A stretch of 64,000 nucleotides of DNA from Pseudomonas sp. JAI120 (GCF_014207255.1 NZ_JACHCZ010000002.1:620001-684000), one strand, 5' to 3'; shown: positions 16,149 to 25,952, counted from the first letter of the stretch. A program made the numbers and translations. The notes: generated by a model not told the origin, from the sequence alone.

Positions 16149-17963
16149 ATGACCCTCTATCGCCGCCGCGCCAGCCAGTTGGCCTTGGGGTTCATCACCC
16201 TGTTGCTGGCCTCGACGCTGATCTTCCTGTACGTCAAGTCGTCCAGCGACCAGGCGTCTTCCTACACCCACTCCCGGGACCTGATCCGGCAGCTGCAACA
16301 ACTCAACGCCCAGTGGGACAGCGAAGTGCTCAAGGCCAGGATCGCCATCACCCACAATTACGACCCCCTGGTGGCGCCTCTGACAGAAATGACGCGGCTG
16401 TGGGCCGAGCTGGAAGCGCACGACTCGTACCACAGCCCGCAAGACCTGCCCGCCTGGCAAGCCAGCCGGCAGGCTTATCAAGCGGCCATCCAGGAAAAGG
16501 CCCGGCGCATCGACCAGTTCAAGTCCCACAATGCCGTGTTGCGCAACTCCCTGGCCTTCCTGCCGACCGCCGAAGACGATATCCAGGCGCAGTTCAACCA
16601 GGTGAACGACGATACAAAACCGCAACTGCAAAGCGTGGCCACCGACACCTACGACTTGCTGCTCAGCAGCCTGGAATTCGCCCTGGTCACCACCCAAGAG
16701 CGCGCCGCCGACATCCTCGTCGGCCTGGGCAAGCTGGCAGTCAACAAGGAACTGCTGCCCAGCGAGTTCCGCGCCCCGGTGGAGATCCTGAGCAATCACA
16801 TCGAACTGATCCTGCGCGAGCAGCCGGTGGTGAACACCTTGCTCGAAGAGATCGCCGCCATCCCGGTTGCCGAACGCCTGGATGACCTGACCAACCACCT
16901 CAACCAGGACCAACAGGCCCTCGACCTTGTCGAACAGCAATACCACCGCTACCTGCTGGTGTTCTCGACCCTGCTGGTGGCCTTGCTGCTGTACCTGACG
17001 ATTCGCTTGCTGCGCAGTTTCGCCGAGATCAACCGCGTCAATCGCGCCTTGCAGGCGGTGAACGAAACCCTGGAACAGCGCGTGGAGCGGCGCACCCAAC
17101 AGCTCAAGAATGCCCAAACCGAGCTGATGGACAGCGCGCGCCAGGCCGGCATGGCAGAGATCGCCACCAACGTGCTGCACAATGTCGGCAACGTGCTTAA
17201 CAGCGTGAACATCTCCGCCGACCTGGTCACCCGCAAACTGCGCAGCAGCAAGGCGATGGGCCTGGGCAAAGCCATGCAGTTGATCAATGAGCGCCAGGCC
17301 GACCTGGGCACCTTTATCACCGAGGATGAAAAGGGCAAACTGCTGCCCGGCTACTTGAACCAGTTGGTGGACGCCATTGCCGTCGAGCAACAAGGCCTGA
17401 TCGAGGAACTGGCGCAGTTGAGCAAAAGCGTGGACCACATCAAGGACATCGTCTCCACCCAACAATCCTATGCGGGTGCAGCCTCACTGAAGGAGCCGGT
17501 GCAGATCAGCACCTTGATGGAAGACGCCCTGCGCATGAACGCGGGGGCACTGAGCCGGCACAATGTCACGGTGGTCAAGCACTACGGGCAGGTTCCGGAA
17601 GTCCTCGGCGACAAACATCGCTTGCTGCTGATCATGGTCAACCTGATCAGCAACGCCAAGTACGCCATGTCCAACCTCACCGACCGGCCACGGCAGATGA
17701 CCCTGACGGTCCAGCAGCTGGATGAAGACACTCTGCAGATCAGCGTGAAGGACGAGGGCGAAGGTATACCCGCAGAAAATATGACGCGCATCTTCACCCA
17801 CGGTTTTACCACCCGCAAGGAAGGCCACGGCTTCGGCCTGCACAGCTGCGCACTGGCCGCCGTGGAAATGAATGGACGGCTCACCGCCCATAGCGACGGG
17901 CCGGGCCAAGGTGCGATATTCACCCTGACAATCCCCCTCACTCCTGCCGGAAGCCCCGTATGA
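16149..17963 (+). CDS. Membrane sensor histidine kinase with DAHL-type periplasmic domain
   Basis: The 604-aa protein has membrane helices at about residues 10-29 and 270-290 enclosing a long, all-helical periplasmic sensor. That is the pattern of the DAHL (double all-helical ligand-binding) domain. A coiled coil follows, then a histidine phospho-acceptor region (TNVLHNVGNVLNS, His344) and an ATPase domain with NLISNAKYAM (N box), DEGEGI (G1) and GFGLHS (G2). The HN-type H box is of the unusual HNVGNVLN subgroup. The last bases overlap the next gene's start (ATGA). The ligand is unknown; the preceding peroxidase suggests a redox signal. Confidence 0.85.
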   Translation: MTLYRRRASQLALGFITLLLASTLIFLYVKSSSDQASSYTHSRDLIRQLQQLNAQWDSEVLKARIAITHNYDPLVAPLTEMTRLWAELEAHDSYHSPQDLPAWQASRQAYQAAIQEKARRIDQFKSHNAVLRNSLAFLPTAEDDIQAQFNQVNDDTKPQLQSVATDTYDLLLSSLEFALVTTQERAADILVGLGKLAVNKELLPSEFRAPVEILSNHIELILREQPVVNTLLEEIAAIPVAERLDDLTNHLNQDQQALDLVEQQYHRYLLVFSTLLVALLLYLTIRLLRSFAEINRVNRALQAVNETLEQRVERRTQQLKNAQTELMDSARQAGMAEIATNVLHNVGNVLNSVNISADLVTRKLRSSKAMGLGKAMQLINERQADLGTFITEDEKGKLLPGYLNQLVDAIAVEQQGLIEELAQLSKSVDHIKDIVSTQQSYAGAASLKEPVQISTLMEDALRMNAGALSRHNVTVVKHYGQVPEVLGDKHRLLLIMVNLISNAKYAMSNLTDRPRQMTLTVQQLDEDTLQISVKDEGEGIPAENMTRIFTHGFTTRKEGHGFGLHSCALAAVEMNGRLTAHSDGPGQGAIFTLTIPLTPAGSPV

Positions 17964-19339
17964 ACCAGCCTCCCAACCGGCGCATCCTGCTGATTGATGA
18001 CACGCCGTCGATTCACGACGATTTCCGCAAGATCCTGATGCCTGCCGTTGAATCCAACCAGGTGCTGGACGACATGGAGTCGGCACTCTTCGGCGATACA
18101 GCCAAAGCCCAGGCCCAGGTGTTCGACCTGCACTCGGCCTACGGCGGCGAAGAAGGCCTGCAGTTGCTCATCACCGCCATGGCGCAACAAAAGCCCTATG
18201 CCCTGGCGTTTGTCGACATGCGTATGCCCCAAGGCTGGGACGGTGCGAAGACCATAGAAGAACTCTGGAAAGTCGCCCCCGACCTGCAAGTGGTGGTGTG
18301 CACCGCGTACTCGGACTATTCCTGGGAAGACCTGCTGGATCGCCTGCACGGTCATGATCGCTTGCTGATCCTGAAAAAGCCGTTCGACAACATCGAAGTC
18401 CAGCAGATGGCCAACACCCTGAGCAATAAATGGGACATGGCCCGTCGCGCCACCCTGCAAACCAGCCAGCTGGAACGGCAGGTGGAACAACGCACGCAAG
18501 CGCTGCAGCAGGAAATCGAAGAGCGCAAGCACCTGGAAAGCCAACTGGTGCAGTCGGAAAAACTCGCCTCGCTGGGGCAGCTCGCCGCGGGCGTGGCCCA
18601 TGAGATCAACAACCCGGTAGGCTTTATCTCGTCCAATCTCAGCACGCTCGACGGCTACTTCAACCAGTTGCAACAGATGCTGGAGGCTTACCAGCAGGCC
18701 GAAGAAACCCTCGCCACGGGTGAACAGCACGCGCAGCTCAAGGCATTGCGCACCCGCCTGGAACTGGACTTTCTACAGGACGACATTCCGATATTGATCC
18801 ACGAGTCCAAGGAAGGCATCGGTCGCGTGGCGCAGATCGTCAAGGACCTGAAAAACTTTTCGCGGGTGGACAACGACCAGACCTGGCAATTTGCAAACCT
18901 GCAACAAGGCATCGATTCGACACTGAACATCGTTGCCAGCGAACTCAAGTACAAGGCCGATGTGGTCAAGCACTACGCGCCGCTGCCAGAGATCGAATGC
19001 CTGGCCTCGCAGCTCAACCAGGTGGTGATGAACCTGGTGATCAATGCGGCGCAGGCCATGGGGCCGGAACGCGGCATCATCACCCTCAGCAACGGTGTGG
19101 AAGGCGAGAACGTGTGGCTGGAAGTGGCGGACAACGGCTGCGGGATTGCCCCCGAGGCGATACAGAAAATCTTCGACCCGTTTTTCACCACCAAGCCGGT
19201 GGGCGAAGGCACGGGGTTGGGGCTGTCACTCTCCTACGGCATCGTCAAGAAACACCATGGCGATATCTCTGTCAGCAGTGAGCTGGGCAAGGGGACGACG
19301 TTTCGCGTGGTATTGCCGATTCGGCAGACGACGACGTAG
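17960..19339 (+). CDS. Receiver-histidine kinase hybrid
   Basis: The 459-aa protein has an N-terminal receiver (Asp86 in [18 protein letters not shown]), a coiled coil at about 155-195, a HisKA domain (GVAHEINNP, His214) and an ATPase domain ([26 protein letters not shown]). It has no membrane segment. The receiver-first order suggests that it is phosphorylated by the upstream DAHL kinase and passes the signal on. Its receiver strongly resembles that of the GGDEF-EAL protein (shared [27 protein letters not shown]). A hairpin follows 26 bases after the stop. Confidence 0.9.
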   Translation: MNQPPNRRILLIDDTPSIHDDFRKILMPAVESNQVLDDMESALFGDTAKAQAQVFDLHSAYGGEEGLQLLITAMAQQKPYALAFVDMRMPQGWDGAKTIEELWKVAPDLQVVVCTAYSDYSWEDLLDRLHGHDRLLILKKPFDNIEVQQMANTLSNKWDMARRATLQTSQLERQVEQRTQALQQEIEERKHLESQLVQSEKLASLGQLAAGVAHEINNPVGFISSNLSTLDGYFNQLQQMLEAYQQAEETLATGEQHAQLKALRTRLELDFLQDDIPILIHESKEGIGRVAQIVKDLKNFSRVDNDQTWQFANLQQGIDSTLNIVASELKYKADVVKHYAPLPEIECLASQLNQVVMNLVINAAQAMGPERGIITLSNGVEGENVWLEVADNGCGIAPEAIQKIFDPFFTTKPVGEGTGLGLSLSYGIVKKHHGDISVSSELGKGTTFRVVLPIRQTTT

Positions 19340-19365
19340 GACACGCCCTCCGCGAACTGAACGTA

Positions 19366-19387
19366 GGCCGCTTGACGCTCAGCGGCC
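19366..19387 (+). terminator. Hairpin after the signalling operon
   Basis: The stem GGCCGCT/AGCGGCC with an 8-base loop lies 26 bases after the hybrid kinase stop. There is no T-run, so it may be a weak or Rho-assisted terminator. Confidence 0.4.
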
Positions 19388-19410
19388 CCGCCAGTAAGGA
19401 CATCGCTCGA

Positions 19411-19518
19411 ATGCGGGGGATCAAATCCCAGTCGGCGCTGTTTTCAGTGCTCCTGCAAGCCCGGCAGCGCAAACGAACGTGCCCCCCCAGCGCCTGGGTC
19501 AGCCCAACATCGACTTGA
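19411..19518 (+). pseudogene. Possible remnant of a transposase N-terminus
   Basis: A 35-codon frame begins MRGIKSQSALFS, similar in style to the first residues of IS1182-type transposases (MRG..D.QS.LFS). It then runs into unrelated sequence and a stop. No inverted repeats or further transposase sequence are seen. This is a weak resemblance from memory, not a search result. Confidence 0.2.
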
Positions 19519-20026
19519 CCGACTTGGGCGTGGACTCGTTATGGGCGACCGCTTGCCCGTATCCGTTTATAACCGACAACCAATCGCCCCTCGTGGCCCC
19601 CGCAATCGCTGTGGCCAAACCCGTCTTCAGGGTTTTATCAAGGCCGCTTTTCAGCCCTTCCATCATCCCGTCTACGCTGCCATCTGACTTTTCCACCCCA
19701 TGAAGCATGTTGCTCAAGCCGGGAATAAACCAGGTGTGCCGAGCAATGTCGCCACTCGCCTTTTGTATCCCGCTGCGCTCTGCGGCTTCGGGCGTCTGCG
19801 CCGATGGAGCCCGGTGAGTAGAACCCAATGACGGTGCCAGTTGCCGATCGAGCCTGGCCTTGACCAACGCGTTGTCATTGGACATGGCGGGTGCAGATTC
19901 GCGGCGTGTCGACGTATAGAGCGGCGTGCTGTCTGACGCAGAAGGAGGCGCGGTAGAAGGCACCTGCGGCGGCTGGGCAAAGCGTGCCAGGAGGTCCAAA
20001 GAGGTCAGGGCAGTATTGATATTCAT
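19499..20026 (-). CDS. Ser/Pro/Thr-rich protein, candidate HrpL-dependent secreted protein
   Basis: An ATG at 20026 gives 175 aa. The first 50 residues are rich in Ser, Thr and Pro, with Ile at position 3 and few charges, as in type III secretion signals. There is no Sec signal peptide. The C-terminal half (about residues 95-175) is Gly/Lys-rich with possible amphipathic helices (GMMEGLKSGLDKTLKTG). I do not recognise the family. An hrp-box-like promoter ends 38 bases upstream of the start, which is the distance seen for HrpL-driven genes. No type III apparatus gene is in the window. A frame extending to 20290 has no ribosome site and would read through the promoter. Harpin-like or effector-like roles are possible but unproven. 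Confidence 0.55.
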   Translation of the reverse strand: MNINTALTSLDLLARFAQPPQVPSTAPPSASDSTPLYTSTRRESAPAMSNDNALVKARLDRQLAPSLGSTHRAPSAQTPEAAERSGIQKASGDIARHTWFIPGLSNMLHGVEKSDGSVDGMMEGLKSGLDKTLKTGLATAIAGATRGDWLSVINGYGQAVAHNESTPKSVKSMLG

Positions 20027-20346
20027 GGTCGGCTCACTTTGGGAAAGGTGGAGGAACTCCCGTTTAAGTGGCCAGGGACGACCTATGAGTTCCGCGCGCC
20101 AAGGCCTCTGAAATGGGCACCTGCGTGGCCAAGCCTTGGCCGCGATTTCGCAGCAGACGCAGCATGAACGATCGACCTTTAAAAAAACCTGCTCAGAGCG
20201 TTGATCTGCCTGCCCTCGCAACCTGTTATTTCTGACAGTAGACAGACCCTTTTCCCGACTCGACACTCCACACAAGCAACACGGTTGCATGCCGGTGGCG
20301 TGCTGAACGTGAGGCCCGGCCCCTCATCGTCGAAGGAAAGGACACC
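20027..20346. other. Divergent intergenic region, 320 bases
   Basis: This gap holds the hrp-box-like promoter for the leftward gene (20065-20093) and presumably the rightward promoter of opgD. Just before opgD there is a strong ribosome site (AAGGAAAGGA). I see no RNA gene or further repeat. Confidence 0.6.
20065..20093 (-). promoter_or_regulatory. hrp-box-like promoter (HrpL sigma factor type)
   Basis: On the minus strand the sequence reads GGAACT, 16 bases, CCACTTA. The consensus is GGAACC-N15/16-CCACNNA, so there is one mismatch in 11 specified positions and the spacing is right. The following gene starts 38 bases on. Confidence 0.55.
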
Positions 20347-21978
20347 ATGTCTACGCGCCGCGAGTTCCTCACATACGCTTCACTGGGCGTCCTGCTCATG
20401 CCTCTGGGCAGGGGCGCCCAGGCGGCCAATACAACCGACCAGTCACGCGCTTTTTCCTTCGAAGACTTGATCGAACAGGCACAAGCCGATGCCTTGAAAC
20501 CTTACACCTACCCCAGCACCGCATCGGCCACGCTGCTGGCGAGACTCGACTACACCGCCCACGGCCAGATCCGCTTCAAACCCGAGCGCGCCCTGTTCGC
20601 CAAAGGCCCGGGTAAGTTCCCTGTGACGTTCTTTCACCTGGGGTCGTTTTTTCGCACGCCCGTGAGGATGTATGTCCTGGACAACGGCATCGCCCGCGAG
20701 ATCGTCTACGACCCGGCGCACTTCGATATGCCAGGCGACAGCCCGGCCCATGCCTTGCCCCGTAACAGTGGGTTCGCCGGTTTCCGTATCCAGGAAAGCC
20801 GCCTGGGCGACCAGGCCAGGCTGGCGTGGCAACAGAACGACTGGGTGGCCTTTCTTGGCGCATCGTACTTCCGGGCCATCGGCGAGTTGTACCAGTACGG
20901 TCTATCGGCACGGGCGATTGCCCTGGACGTGGCACAAGCCGGCAAGGCCGAAGAATTTCCCGACTTCACCCACATCTGGTTCGAGCCGCCAAAGCACCCA
21001 CACGCAAACGCCATGACCCTCTATGCGCGGCTCGACGGTCCCAGTATCTGCGGCGCCTACCGTTTCGAGATCCACCGCACACAGGGCGTGGTCATGGACA
21101 TCGACTGCACGTTTTTCCTGCGCAAGAACGTCAGCCGGCTGGGCATTGCGCCGCTGACCTCGATGTTCTGGTTCAGTGAAACCGCCAAGCGCACCGCCGC
21201 CGACTGGCGCCCCGAGGTCCACGACAGTGACGGCCTGGCGCTGTGGACCGGCAGCGGAGAACGTATCTGGCGCCCCCTGAACAACCCGCCACGCACCCTG
21301 GTTTCGGCGTTCAGCGATCGTCAACCGAAGGGCTTCGGCCTGCTACAACGCGACCGCAATTTTGACCACTACCTCGATGGTGTGAATTACCAGCGGCGTT
21401 CCAGCCTGTGGGTCGAGCCGTTGGGCGATTGGGGCGAAGGCAGCGTGCAACTGATGGAAAACGGCACCGACGACGAGATCCACGACAACATCGTCGCAAT
21501 GTGGGTGCCCTCGGCGCCAGCCGAAGCGGGCAACCGCTATGCGCTGCGTTATCGCCTGCACTGGCTGGCCCGGGAGCCCTACGTTTCGCCACTGGCAGTG
21601 TGCGTGGCCACACGCCTGGGCAAAGGCGGCCAACCGGGCCAGCCGCGCGCTGTGGGTGTGCGTAAATTCGTGGTCGAATTCCAAGGCGCACCCTTGGAAA
21701 AACTCGCGCCAGGGGTCAAGCCCGAGGCCGTGATCAGTTGCTCCAGAGGCGAGCTCAGCCAGGTTTTTACCGAAGCGGTGCCGGACGACGTCGCCGGCCA
21801 TTGGCGAGCACAGTTCGATTTGAGCGTCGACGGCAAGGACCCGGTGGAACTGCGCCTTTTCCTGCGCCTTGACGGCCAGCCGCTGTCAGAGACCTGGCTG
21901 TATCAGTACCATCCCTTCAATTCGGAATCGACGGCAATCGGTACCCCTTCAACGGCTGACACCGGCAATCGCCCGTGA
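20347..21978 (+). CDS. opgD: Periplasmic glucan biosynthesis protein OpgD (GH186-type)
   Basis: The 543-aa protein has a twin-arginine signal peptide (STRREFLTYASLG, cleavage near AQA-A) and the full-length OpgD/OpgG fold through to the C-terminal immunoglobulin-like part. It shapes the beta-1,2-linked backbone of osmoregulated periplasmic glucans; enterobacterial OpgD was shown to be a beta-1,2-glucanase (family GH186). SD AAGGAAAGGA is 5 bases ahead of the ATG. The stop overlaps the GTG start of a GH3 beta-glucosidase by 4 bases, which supports a joint role in glucan trimming. opgGH are not in the window. Confidence 0.9.
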   Translation: MSTRREFLTYASLGVLLMPLGRGAQAANTTDQSRAFSFEDLIEQAQADALKPYTYPSTASATLLARLDYTAHGQIRFKPERALFAKGPGKFPVTFFHLGSFFRTPVRMYVLDNGIAREIVYDPAHFDMPGDSPAHALPRNSGFAGFRIQESRLGDQARLAWQQNDWVAFLGASYFRAIGELYQYGLSARAIALDVAQAGKAEEFPDFTHIWFEPPKHPHANAMTLYARLDGPSICGAYRFEIHRTQGVVMDIDCTFFLRKNVSRLGIAPLTSMFWFSETAKRTAADWRPEVHDSDGLALWTGSGERIWRPLNNPPRTLVSAFSDRQPKGFGLLQRDRNFDHYLDGVNYQRRSSLWVEPLGDWGEGSVQLMENGTDDEIHDNIVAMWVPSAPAEAGNRYALRYRLHWLAREPYVSPLAVCVATRLGKGGQPGQPRAVGVRKFVVEFQGAPLEKLAPGVKPEAVISCSRGELSQVFTEAVPDDVAGHWRAQFDLSVDGKDPVELRLFLRLDGQPLSETWLYQYHPFNSESTAIGTPSTADTGNRP

Positions 21979-24239
21979 GGCTCTATAGCAAATTGGCACT
22001 GTGCTACCTGGCGTTCAGTCTCAGCGGCAGCGCTCTCCACGCCGGCGAGCAAGATCCCGTCGAGCGCTTGTTGCAGCAGATGACACTCGAAGAAAAAGTT
22101 GGCCAGCTCAACCAACTCGGCGTCCAGGACACGCCTACCGGCCCCGTCATTGACCAGGGCGAATTGACGCAACTGCCCATGCACACCGTTGGTTCGGTCC
22201 TCGGCGTCTACGGTTTCGAGCGGACTCGCCGGTTGCAGGAACAGGTCGTCACGCGTTCGCGCCTGCATATACCGCTGTTGTTTGCGTTCGATGTGATTCA
22301 CGGTTTTCGTACCGTATTTCCCGTGCCGCTGGCAGAAGCCGCGGCCTGGGACCCCGACCTGGCACAACGGACCGCTCGCGCGGCGGCCGTTGAAGCGACG
22401 GCCAGCGGCGTGCATTGGACCTTCGCCCCGATGATCGACATTGCCCGCGACCCGCGCTGGGGTCGCGTGGTGGAAGGTACCGGCGAAGATCCGTTCCTGG
22501 GCGCGGCGCTGGCCAGCGCTAAAGTGCTGGGGTTCCATGGTCCCGGGCCTCCAGCCCCCTCATTTATGCTGGCGACCGCGAAACACTTCGTGACCTACGG
22601 CGCGGCGGAAGGCGGGCGCGACTACAACGTCGCTGACGTGTCGGAACGCACGTTGCGGGAAGTGTATTTGCCGCCTTTCCAGGCGGCTATAGCAGCTGGC
22701 GTCGATGGGATCATGCCCGCGTTCAACGAGCTGGCCGGGACACCCCTGCACAGCAACAGCGCCTTGTTGACCGGTGTGCTGCGCAATCAGTGGCAGTTCC
22801 GTGGCCTCATTGTCAGTGACTTCAACGCCCTCTGGGAGCTGAGCCGGCACGGCATCGCCGGCGCTCCGGCCGACCGGGCAAGGCTGGCGTTCAACGCCGG
22901 TGTGGACATCGACATGGCCAGCCAGACTTACCGCCAATACCTGCCCACGCTGGTGCGCAATGGCCAGGTTCCCCTGACCGCCGTGGACGATGCGGTGCGC
23001 CGCGTACTTCAGGCCAAGCAGCGCCTGGGACTGCTTGAAGATCCCTACCGCTACAGCGACGAGGCACGGCAACAGGCCAATGTGCTGACACCGCAGCACC
23101 GGGCACTGGCGCGCGAGGCCGCGCAGAAGTCGATTGTCTTGTTGAAAAACACCGATGCCCTGCTGCCGCTGTCCAAGCACCTGCGTAACGTGCTGGTGGT
23201 CGGCAGCCTGGCCACGGATGCCGAGGCCACGATCGGCCCATGGGCCTTGGCGGGTCATCCCGAAGATTCGATCACGGTCTTGCAGGGCATACGCCGCGCT
23301 GTCGCGCCTGACACTGAGGTGGTTTACCTGCCCGGCGCTTCGCCCATCAGCAACGAGACTCAGAACCTTATCGAGCTCCAGCAGGCCGCCCGCGCTGCCG
23401 AGGTGGTGGTCGCCGTACTTGGCGAGCACGCAGATCAGAGCGGCGAAGCCCGCAGTCGCGCGAATCTGGGCTTGCCGGGTGGCCAGGAGACGCTGTTGCG
23501 TACCCTGCTGGACAGCGGCAAACCCGTGGTCATCCTGCTGATGAATGGCCGCCCGTTGGTGCTCTCGCAGACCGTGCGCCAGGCGCCGGCGCTGCTGGAA
23601 ACCTGGTTCCTGGGCAGTGAGATGGGCAATGCCGTGGCCGATATCCTGTTCGGTGACGTCAACCCCAGCGGCAAACTGCCGATCACGTTCCCGCGCAGCG
23701 TGGGGCAGATCCCCCTCTACTACGCGCACAAGCGCACCGGTCGTCCGCCCAGCGGCGATGAGAGGTATGTCTCCGGCTACATCGATGAGCACTGGGCGCC
23801 GCTGTACCCCTTCGGCTTCGGCCTCAGCTACACCTCGTTCAGCTACTCCCCGCCGCGGCTCAGCGCACAGCGGCTGGCGTCCACCCAAGCGTTGGCCGTA
23901 TCGGTCACCGTCACCAATACCGGAGCGCGCTCAGGCGAAGAAATCGTGCAGTTGTACCTGCGCGATGATGTCGCCAGCGTGACCCGCCCGGTTCGCCAAT
24001 TACGCGGCTTTCGCAAAGTGCACTTGGCGCCCGGCGAGGCTCGGGACCTGACCTTTACCCTTGATCAAGAGGACTTCGCCCTGCTGGACCGCGATTTTTC
24101 GCCGGTGGTTGAGGCCGGCACGTTCACCGTCTTCGTCGGGGCAGATTCGACCACCGAAAACCAGGCCCGGTTTGAACTGACCGATAGCCGCGCATTGTCT
24201 ATTTCGGGCCAGTCTGTCCCATCACGGGGATCAAACTGA
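21975..24239 (+). CDS. bglX: GH3 beta-glucosidase, BglX-like, periplasmic
   Basis: The 754-aa protein has a signal peptide (CYLAFSLSGSALHA) and the three usual GH3 parts: (beta/alpha)8 barrel, alpha/beta sandwich and C-terminal fibronectin III-like domain (from about 650). The nucleophile Asp282 is in LIVSDFNA; the acid/base candidate Glu491 is in QSGEARSR. GTEDPFLG and KHFVTYG are also typical. The start is GTG, inside the opgD stop (GTGA). Given coupling to opgD, its natural substrate may be beta-1,2-gluco-oligosaccharides from OPG turnover rather than cellobiose; this is inference. Confidence 0.85.
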   Translation: MRLYSKLALCYLAFSLSGSALHAGEQDPVERLLQQMTLEEKVGQLNQLGVQDTPTGPVIDQGELTQLPMHTVGSVLGVYGFERTRRLQEQVVTRSRLHIPLLFAFDVIHGFRTVFPVPLAEAAAWDPDLAQRTARAAAVEATASGVHWTFAPMIDIARDPRWGRVVEGTGEDPFLGAALASAKVLGFHGPGPPAPSFMLATAKHFVTYGAAEGGRDYNVADVSERTLREVYLPPFQAAIAAGVDGIMPAFNELAGTPLHSNSALLTGVLRNQWQFRGLIVSDFNALWELSRHGIAGAPADRARLAFNAGVDIDMASQTYRQYLPTLVRNGQVPLTAVDDAVRRVLQAKQRLGLLEDPYRYSDEARQQANVLTPQHRALAREAAQKSIVLLKNTDALLPLSKHLRNVLVVGSLATDAEATIGPWALAGHPEDSITVLQGIRRAVAPDTEVVYLPGASPISNETQNLIELQQAARAAEVVVAVLGEHADQSGEARSRANLGLPGGQETLLRTLLDSGKPVVILLMNGRPLVLSQTVRQAPALLETWFLGSEMGNAVADILFGDVNPSGKLPITFPRSVGQIPLYYAHKRTGRPPSGDERYVSGYIDEHWAPLYPFGFGLSYTSFSYSPPRLSAQRLASTQALAVSVTVTNTGARSGEEIVQLYLRDDVASVTRPVRQLRGFRKVHLAPGEARDLTFTLDQEDFALLDRDFSPVVEAGTFTVFVGADSTTENQARFELTDSRALSISGQSVPSRGSN

Positions 24240-24320
24240 GCACACCTGCAGGTTGTCTGGCGTTTCGTTACTGGCGCAGAATGCCGGATCGACCTGAGAG
24301 TCCGAACCCAAGGAAACCGT

Positions 24321-25940
24321 ATGAGCCTGTCCTTGCTAAGCCGTTACGCCTTCTTTGCCGTGTGCGCCATTTTCACCCTCGCCAGCCTCCCCTTTATCCA
24401 ACACGAATGGCTGTGGCCCATCACCCTGGTCACCGGTGTGTTGAGCCTGATCGGTATTTTCGACCTGTTGCAAAGCCCCCACGCGGTGCGCCGCAACTAC
24501 CCGATCCTGGGCAATATCCGTTACCTGGTAGAAGCCATCCGCCCGGAAATCCGCCAGTACCTGCTGGAGTCCGACAGCGACGCCCTGCCCTTCTCGCGCT
24601 CGCAACGCTCGCTGGTGTATTCGCGCGCCAAGAACGAAACGGCCGACAAACCCTTCGGCACCCTGATCGATGTGTACCAACTGGGTTTCGAATTTATCGG
24701 CCACTCCATGCGCCCCGCGCCGCTGAGCGACCCCAGTGCCTTTCGCGTGATGGTCGGTGGTCCGCAATGCACGCAGCCGTATTCGGCGTCGGTGTTCAAT
24801 ATCTCGGCGATGAGCTTTGGCTCGTTGAGCGCCAATGCGATCCGCGCACTCAACCAGGGCGCCAAGCTCGGCAATTTCGCCCATGACACCGGCGAAGGCA
24901 GCATCAGCCCCTATCACCGCGAAAACGGCGGCGACCTGACCTGGGAATTGGGCAGCGGCTACTTCGGCTGCCGCACCAGCGACGGCCGCTTCGACCCGGA
25001 GCGCTTTGCGGTGCAGGCGCAAAACCCGCAGGTGCGCATGATCGAAATCAAGATGAGCCAGGGCGCAAAACCCGGCCACGGCGGCATCCTGCCCAAGCAC
25101 AAGGTGACTAAAGAGATTGCCGAAACGCGCGGCATCATGATGGGCGAAGACTGCATCTCGCCGTCGCGTCACAGCGCCTTCTCTACCCCTGTCGAGTTGA
25201 TGCAGTTCATCGCGCAACTGCGCGAACTGTCCGGCGGCAAGCCGGTGGGCTTCAAGTTCTGCCTGGGCCACCCGTGGGAGTTCATGGGCATTGCCAAGGC
25301 CATGCTCGAAACCGGCATCCTCCCGGACTTTATCGTGGTGGACGGCAAGGAAGGCGGTACTGGCGCGGCGCCCGTGGAGTTCACCGACCATATCGGCGTG
25401 CCGCTGCGCGAAGGCCTGTTGTTCGTGCACAACACCCTGGTGGGCCTGAACCTGCGCGACAAGATCAAGCTCGGTGCCAGCGGCAAGATCGTCAGCGCCT
25501 TCGACATCGCCAGCGTGCTGGCCATCGGCGCCGACTGGGCCAACTCGGCGCGTGGCTTCATGTTCGCCATCGGCTGCATTCAGTCCCAAAGCTGTCACAC
25601 CAACAAATGCCCGACCGGCGTCGCCACCCAGGACCCATTGCGCCAACGCGCCCTGGTGGTACCGGACAAGGCCCAGCGCGTGTTCAACTTCCACCGCAAC
25701 ACCCTCAAGGCCCTGGCCGAGATGCTCGCGGCGGCAGGTTTGGACCATCCGTCGCAGCTGTCGGCCAAACACTTGGTACGGCGCATGTCGGCGACCGAGA
25801 TCAAGCTGTTCTCGCAGTTGCATGTGTTCCTCAAGCCTGGCGAATTGCTCACCGGCGAGGTCACTGGCGAGTTTTATTCACGCATGTGGCAAATGGCGCG
25901 GGCGGACAGTTTTGAGCCCCATGAAGTCGACGCTGCTTAA
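24321..25940 (+). CDS. FMN-binding glutamate synthase family protein, membrane-anchored
   Basis: This 539-aa protein has two N-terminal membrane helices (about residues 8-50) followed by a glutamate-synthase-type FMN barrel (about 90-500). The Gly-rich GDLTWELGSGYFGCR region, PGHGG, GKEGGTGAAP and the Cys cluster CIQSQSCHTNKCPTG (3Fe-4S type) are all visible. There is no glutaminase domain. Such stand-alone GltB-like proteins occur widely and their true reaction is not settled. It is preceded by AAGGAAACC and followed after 12 bases by a small ABM gene, probably co-transcribed. Confidence 0.85.
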   Translation: MSLSLLSRYAFFAVCAIFTLASLPFIQHEWLWPITLVTGVLSLIGIFDLLQSPHAVRRNYPILGNIRYLVEAIRPEIRQYLLESDSDALPFSRSQRSLVYSRAKNETADKPFGTLIDVYQLGFEFIGHSMRPAPLSDPSAFRVMVGGPQCTQPYSASVFNISAMSFGSLSANAIRALNQGAKLGNFAHDTGEGSISPYHRENGGDLTWELGSGYFGCRTSDGRFDPERFAVQAQNPQVRMIEIKMSQGAKPGHGGILPKHKVTKEIAETRGIMMGEDCISPSRHSAFSTPVELMQFIAQLRELSGGKPVGFKFCLGHPWEFMGIAKAMLETGILPDFIVVDGKEGGTGAAPVEFTDHIGVPLREGLLFVHNTLVGLNLRDKIKLGASGKIVSAFDIASVLAIGADWANSARGFMFAIGCIQSQSCHTNKCPTGVATQDPLRQRALVVPDKAQRVFNFHRNTLKALAEMLAAAGLDHPSQLSAKHLVRRMSATEIKLFSQLHVFLKPGELLTGEVTGEFYSRMWQMARADSFEPHEVDAA

Positions 25941-25952
25941 AGGACCCAGATC

